This document shows, one piece after another, positions 21,848 to 24,964 of a stretch of DNA of 24,964 bases. The DNA is from JABDAD01 sp964409695. Lineage in GTDB: Bacteria > Pseudomonadota > Alphaproteobacteria > Rickettsiales > Rickettsiaceae. Positions within the stretch are counted from its first letter, which is position 1; each line of letters begins with the position of its first letter. The notes beneath the pieces are model-generated. The model was not told the origin of the DNA and did no database searches. It was given only the letters and a program-made list of their open reading frames with translations. The stretch lies in the NCBI GenBank assembly GCA_964409695.1, contig CAYPDX010000017.1:1-24964 (forward strand), in the 5' to 3' direction. The position numbers and the translations under genes are program-made.

Positions 21848-24121
21848 ATGAGTAATAGTCATGGCGGTATTTCTAAAGAAGAAGCTTTAGAATTTCATAA
21901 AAGAAATGGTAAACCAGGTAAATTTGCCATGTGTTCAACAAAGCCTCTTGTCACACAACATGATCTATCTCTCGCATACTCACCAGGTGTTGCATATCCA
22001 TGTGAAGAGATTTTTAAAAAACCAGAAACAATTTATGAATATACTTCAAAAGGAAATTTGGTAGCAATTATTTCAAATGGTACTGCGGTTCTTGGACTCG
22101 GGAACCTTGGAGCCGCAGCATCAAAACCTGTTATGGAAGGAAAGGCGGCTCTATTTAAAAAATTCGCTGATATTGATGCTATAGATATTGAAGTTGATAC
22201 TGAAGATCCAGAAGCTTTCATTAATGCTGTAAGATATCTCGGAAAAACTTGGGGTGGAATTAACCTTGAAGATATTAAATCCCCAGAATGTTTTATTATA
22301 GAGAAACGCCTTCGTGAAGTTATGGATATTCCAGTTTTTCATGATGACCAGCACGGTACTGCAATTATAGTTGCAGCTGGAATTATCAATTCTTGTTTTA
22401 TTACCAACAGAAAATTAGAGAATCTGATTATTGTATCTAATGGTACTGGGGCTGCAGGTATTGCCTGTATTGAATTGCTTAAAAAATTGGGTGTGAAGAA
22501 TGATAATGTAATTTCATGCGATAGTTTTGGAGTTATACATAAAGGTAGAAAGGATGGCATGAATCCATGGAAAGAGAAGCATGCTATAGATACAGATAAA
22601 AGAACATTGCTTGAAGCGATGAAAAATGCTGATGTTTTCTTGGGGCTTTCAGTTAAGGGCGCGGTAAATAAAGATATGGTTGAGGCTATGGCGCCAAATC
22701 CAATAATTTTTGCAATGGCTAATCCTGATCCAGAGATTACGCCTGAGGAAGTTTTTGAGGTAAGGAAAGATGCTATAATGGCAACTGGTAGGTCTGATTA
22801 TAATAATCAGGTCAATAATGTTATGGGTTTTCCTTATATTTTTAGGGGAGCTTTAGATGTGCGTGCTAGTACAATTAATGATGAAATGAAGATAGCCGCT
22901 GCTTATGCTCTTGCAGAGCTTGCGCGTCTCCCAGTCCCTGAGGAAGTTTCAAAAGCTTATTTTGGGAAAAAGCTGAAATTTGGCCCAGAATATATTATTC
23001 CAGCTCCATTTGATCCAAGGCTTATTAGCATAGTTCCTGTGGCTGTAGCAGAAGCAGCAATTAAAAGCGGAGTGGCTAAAATTAAGAATTTTGATTTAGA
23101 TAAATATAAAATCTTACTTGGTGGACGTTTGGATATTACATCAAATTATATGAATCTGATTTTTTCAAGAATACAGAATACAAAAAAACGCATTATCTTA
23201 GCAGAAGGCGAGGAAGAAGAGACAATAAGCGCAGCTCTTACAATGCGTGATAATGGTTGTGGCATACCGGTTTTAGTTGGGAGGATGAATAAAATTGAGC
23301 CTATTCTTGCAAAAATGGGAGTAGGGCTCAATATTGCTGGGATTGAAGTAGTGAATGCAGCTAATACAAAGCACCTTGATCAATATATTGAATTTCTATA
23401 CCAGAAGCTTCAAAGAAAGGGATATTTACAAAGAGAATGTGCTAAGCTTGTAAAATCAGATAGAAATATTTTTGCATCCTGTATGCTTGCTCATGATCAT
23501 GGTGATGCAATGTTAACTGGTCTTACAAAATCTTATTCAAATTCTCTTGATGATATTTTAAAAATTATCCCTCCAAAAGAAAATCATATAATATTTAGCT
23601 ATTCTATTTTACTTACGCAAGATCATAATATTATTGTTTCGGATTGTAGCGTAAATGAGCTACCAACAGCTGAAGAATTAGCAGATATTGCAACTCAAAC
23701 AGCAAATATTGCGAAAACAATGGGATATTCCCCGCGTGTGGCTTTAGTTTCTTTTTCAAATTTTGGTAATCCAATGAAAGAAAAAGCATTTAGAATAAGA
23801 GAGGCAGCGGAAATTCTAACAAGTAGAAATGTTGATTTTGAATTTGAAGGAGAAATGTCCCCAGATGTTGCGCTAAATCAGAATTTAATGCAATTATATC
23901 CATTTTGTAGATTATCAGCGCCTGCAAATATTTTAGTTATGCCAGCTTTAAATACAGCGGTAATTGCAACAAAAATATTTCAAGAATTGGGCGGTGGTAG
24001 ATTAATCGGACCAATATTAACAGGTTTAAGTAAGTCAGTTCAGATTGTGCCGATGGGCTCGAGCGCAAGTGAGATTATTAATCTCGCCGCATTTGCGCTT
24101 GCGAACTCTACTAAAATTTAA
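21848..24121 (+). CDS. maeB: NADP-dependent malic enzyme with C-terminal phosphotransacetylase-like domain (MaeB type)
   Basis: This 757-residue enzyme oxidatively decarboxylates malate to pyruvate with NADP reduction. The malic N-terminal domain shows YSPGVAYPC (Tyr44), EGKAALFKKF (Lys99) and the metal region NLEDIKSPE (about 139-147), then FHDDQHGTA (164-172). The Rossmann loop reads SNGTGAAGIA (197-206), with N-G-T-G where G-A-G is usual but the key glycines kept. From about 430 a phosphate-acetyltransferase-like domain begins (RIILAEGEEEETISAAL), which in MaeB proteins is regulatory, sensing acetyl-CoA, rather than catalytic. The length is typical. The ATG follows AAGG at a good distance. 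Together with transhydrogenase it is a main NADPH source. The direct repeat at the window's end begins in its stop codon. Confidence 0.93.
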   Translation: MSNSHGGISKEEALEFHKRNGKPGKFAMCSTKPLVTQHDLSLAYSPGVAYPCEEIFKKPETIYEYTSKGNLVAIISNGTAVLGLGNLGAAASKPVMEGKAALFKKFADIDAIDIEVDTEDPEAFINAVRYLGKTWGGINLEDIKSPECFIIEKRLREVMDIPVFHDDQHGTAIIVAAGIINSCFITNRKLENLIIVSNGTGAAGIACIELLKKLGVKNDNVISCDSFGVIHKGRKDGMNPWKEKHAIDTDKRTLLEAMKNADVFLGLSVKGAVNKDMVEAMAPNPIIFAMANPDPEITPEEVFEVRKDAIMATGRSDYNNQVNNVMGFPYIFRGALDVRASTINDEMKIAAAYALAELARLPVPEEVSKAYFGKKLKFGPEYIIPAPFDPRLISIVPVAVAEAAIKSGVAKIKNFDLDKYKILLGGRLDITSNYMNLIFSRIQNTKKRIILAEGEEEETISAALTMRDNGCGIPVLVGRMNKIEPILAKMGVGLNIAGIEVVNAANTKHLDQYIEFLYQKLQRKGYLQRECAKLVKSDRNIFASCMLAHDHGDAMLTGLTKSYSNSLDDILKIIPPKENHIIFSYSILLTQDHNIIVSDCSVNELPTAEELADIATQTANIAKTMGYSPRVALVSFSNFGNPMKEKAFRIREAAEILTSRNVDFEFEGEMSPDVALNQNLMQLYPFCRLSAPANILVMPALNTAVIATKIFQELGGGRLIGPILTGLSKSVQIVPMGSSASEIINLAAFALANSTKI

Positions 24122-24259
24122 TAAATTAAGTTGATAAATATATAATTACTAATACAATAAAACTATTCCATGGTGTAGTGAGTTAATTTTTTAGAGCTTC
24201 GTTGGTTATAATTATAATAAATAATTTAAAACAATATAAAAAGGTAAAGTATATGAGTA
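24117..24259 (+). repeat. Direct repeat, copy A (promoter-leader module)
   Basis: These 143 bases recur at 24761-24903 with 12 mismatches and no gaps (about 92% identical), at an offset of 644 bases. Ten of the twelve differences are transitions. The unit runs from the stop of maeB through a promoter, a ~90-base leader containing the palindrome TTATAATTATAA, a Shine-Dalgarno sequence AAGGTAAAG and the first bases of a reading frame (ATGAGTA). Similarity ends right after the start codon region. Confidence 0.9.
24131..24158 (+). promoter_or_regulatory. Sigma-70-like promoter, copy A
   Basis: -35 TTGATA at 24131-24136, 16-base spacer, -10 TACAAT at 24153-24158. Both boxes are kept in copy B, where the -35 is the perfect consensus TTGACA. 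The predicted leader before the ATG at 24253 is about 90 bases. Confidence 0.6.
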
Positions 24260-24579
24260 AAACCAGTAAGGAATATGCATCTGATTTTATTAATAATTTG
24301 ATTAAAAATGGATGCGAAGGCGGTCTAGAACTAGGCTATAACACATTAATAGCAACTATAGATGTTTTCCCTAGAAAAATAATGAGTAGTAGAGATAAGG
24401 GGATAGCAGAGGATAAAGCAATATTTGATAAATTTTATGCCGCGCATCCAGGTGTTGACAAAGAAGAAATAGATACTTTTATAGATATTATGTCGCATAC
24501 AAATCATTGCCATTGTAACAATGGTTCTGAAGCTAGTAATCATGGTCTTATCGGAGAAGCAGATTCAGCAGCAGTTTAA
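24253..24579 (+). CDS. Small unrecognised protein with a Cys/His-rich C terminus
   Basis: This 108-residue soluble protein matches no family I know. The frame is open from 24202, but that start lies within the conserved leader; the ATG at 24253 has the Shine-Dalgarno sequence AAGGTAAAG and is the point where the duplicated module ends. The N-terminal half is helical (SKEYASDFINNLIKNGCEGG), and the middle carries DKEEIDTFIDIM. The cluster SHTNHCHCNN with His82, His85, Cys86, His87, Cys88 and later His97 could bind a metal. The tail GEADSAAV is acidic and small-residue-rich. There is no signal peptide. It is monocistronic with its own promoter and a strong terminator 40 bases on. A similar promoter-leader stands before a different frame 644 bases downstream. 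Confidence 0.65.
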   Translation: MSKTSKEYASDFINNLIKNGCEGGLELGYNTLIATIDVFPRKIMSSRDKGIAEDKAIFDKFYAAHPGVDKEEIDTFIDIMSHTNHCHCNNGSEASNHGLIGEADSAAV

Positions 24580-24619
24580 TATTGATAATAATTTTAATCA
24601 CAAAACGTAGAGTCAAAAG

Positions 24620-24653
24620 TGTCGTCACTCTAAATAGGGTGACGGCATTTTTT
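24620..24653 (+). terminator. Rho-independent terminator
   Basis: TGTCGTCACTCT (24620-24631) pairs with AGGGTGACGGCA (24636-24647) in a 12-base stem with a few G-U pairs and an AAAT tetraloop, followed by six T. It lies 40 bases past the stop of the small gene. The ~110 bases from here to the second repeat copy hold no gene that I can see. Confidence 0.85.
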
Positions 24654-24760
24654 ATATATACAGTAACACCGCCAAGGTTTAGATTATACCTTCCTCCTAG
24701 TTAAATCATCATACTAAAAACAGACCAGCTCCGGTTTAAAAAGCAACAGAGTGGGCAAAG

Positions 24761-24903
24761 TTTAATAAATTAGGTTGACAAATATATAATTATTAATACA
24801 ATAAAACCATTTTATGGTGCTGTGGGTTAATTTTTTAGAGCTTCATGGGTTATAATTATAATAAACAATTTAAAACAATATAAAAAGGTAAAGTATATGA
24901 GTA
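24761..24903 (+). repeat. Direct repeat, copy B (promoter-leader module)
   Basis: This is the gapless second copy of the unit at 24117-24259. It keeps the promoter boxes, the TTATAATTATAA palindrome, the Shine-Dalgarno sequence and ATGAGTA. Upstream it begins at TTTAATAAATTA, with no maeB coding sequence before it, so the copied unit is the intergenic module rather than a gene end. Confidence 0.9.
24775..24802 (+). promoter_or_regulatory. Sigma-70 promoter, copy B
   Basis: -35 TTGACA (24775-24780, perfect consensus), 16-base spacer, -10 TACAAT (24797-24802). It is better than the copy A promoter, although the frame behind it is only 12 codons. Confidence 0.6.
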
Positions 24904-24935
24904 GAGAAGTTATACCAAATCCCATAATTAATTAA
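24897..24935 (+). pseudogene. Short frame behind the duplicated leader (12 codons; probably a broken gene)
   Basis: ATG at 24897, with the same Shine-Dalgarno sequence as the gene at 24253, reads MSREVIPNPIIN and stops at TAA 24933-24935. The next 29 bases to the window end have stops in this frame. There is no resemblance to the copy A protein beyond Met-Ser. It could be a decayed gene, a leader peptide, or the first piece of a shifted longer gene beyond the window. Confidence 0.35.
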
Positions 24936-24964
24936 ACTAATAGAAATGTTATCAAATAGGTGCT

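Noticed and set aside
24202..24252. Upstream start of the small Cys/His protein
   Set aside because: It falls in the duplicated leader, has no Shine-Dalgarno sequence, and in copy B the equivalent frame is not linked to this protein.
24761..24903. Attachment-site duplication flanking an integrated element (24117-24903)
   Set aside because: The repeat is too long and has promoter structure, and the 500 bases between the copies contain no integrase or phage gene; a duplicated promoter module explains it better.

Overview
The window is visibly AT-rich (roughly one third G+C by eye) and reads as chromosome from an obligately host-associated alphaproteobacterium, most plausibly a member of the Rickettsiales or a close relative. 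The pointers are an alphaproteobacterial-type LptG, a split transhydrogenase alpha subunit (PntAA alone), short operons mixed with decayed genes and insertion-sequence debris, two toxin-antitoxin loci, and a large lineage-specific repeat protein. No rRNA or universal marker is present, so the placement is inference.

Layout. Positions 1-2400 are degraded accessory DNA: the 3' end of a NUDIX hydrolase, a GNAT acetyltransferase pseudogene with stops and frameshifts, an intact AAA_14/DUF4143 ATPase, and the remnant of a YefM-type antitoxin behind a TGTACA palindrome. Positions 2460-5700 hold a lipoprotein PBP4-type D,D-carboxypeptidase, a short repeat fragment, and a translationally coupled pair of an APH-fold phosphotransferase and a CPBP membrane protease, closed by a bidirectional terminator. 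Positions 5700-8200 (minus strand) hold pntAA overlapping a patatin-like lipoprotein gene, then an unrecognised reading frame that has lost its start and contains an internal duplication. Positions 8275-10190 (plus) hold lolA, a CAT-anticodon tRNA and lptG, a cell-envelope group. A Txe/YoeB-YefM toxin-antitoxin pair follows tail to tail.

Positions 10780-13310 encode an 825-residue protein with an exactly 16-residue repeat (D/N-P-x-x-W/F-A-I/V at the core), which I do not recognise; it is the most novel item here. Positions 13360-14505 are an IS630-type element, itself broken, lying between a GNAT remnant and an ATPase remnant.

Positions 14700-17700 encode a two-gene ABC importer of the nitrate/sulfonate/taurine class (fused double permease plus ATPase with a C-terminal associated domain) without a binding protein. 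Positions 17700-20850 (minus) hold an AEC-family transporter, then an operon read HEPN-MNT-trmB-M15 peptidase with zero-gap or ATGA junctions. A second AEC transporter then lies 54 bases upstream of a full-length MaeB-type malic enzyme, suggesting uptake and use of a C4-dicarboxylate. The window ends with a small Cys/His-rich unknown protein whose promoter-leader is duplicated 644 bases downstream in front of a different, aborted reading frame.

How it fits together: envelope assembly and peptidoglycan turnover (DacB, LolA, LptG, M15), NADPH and carbon supply (PntAA, malic enzyme, AEC), and stress or addiction modules, among abundant gene decay. All starts were re-chosen from family alignment memory, overlaps and Shine-Dalgarno context where the longest frame was clearly wrong.
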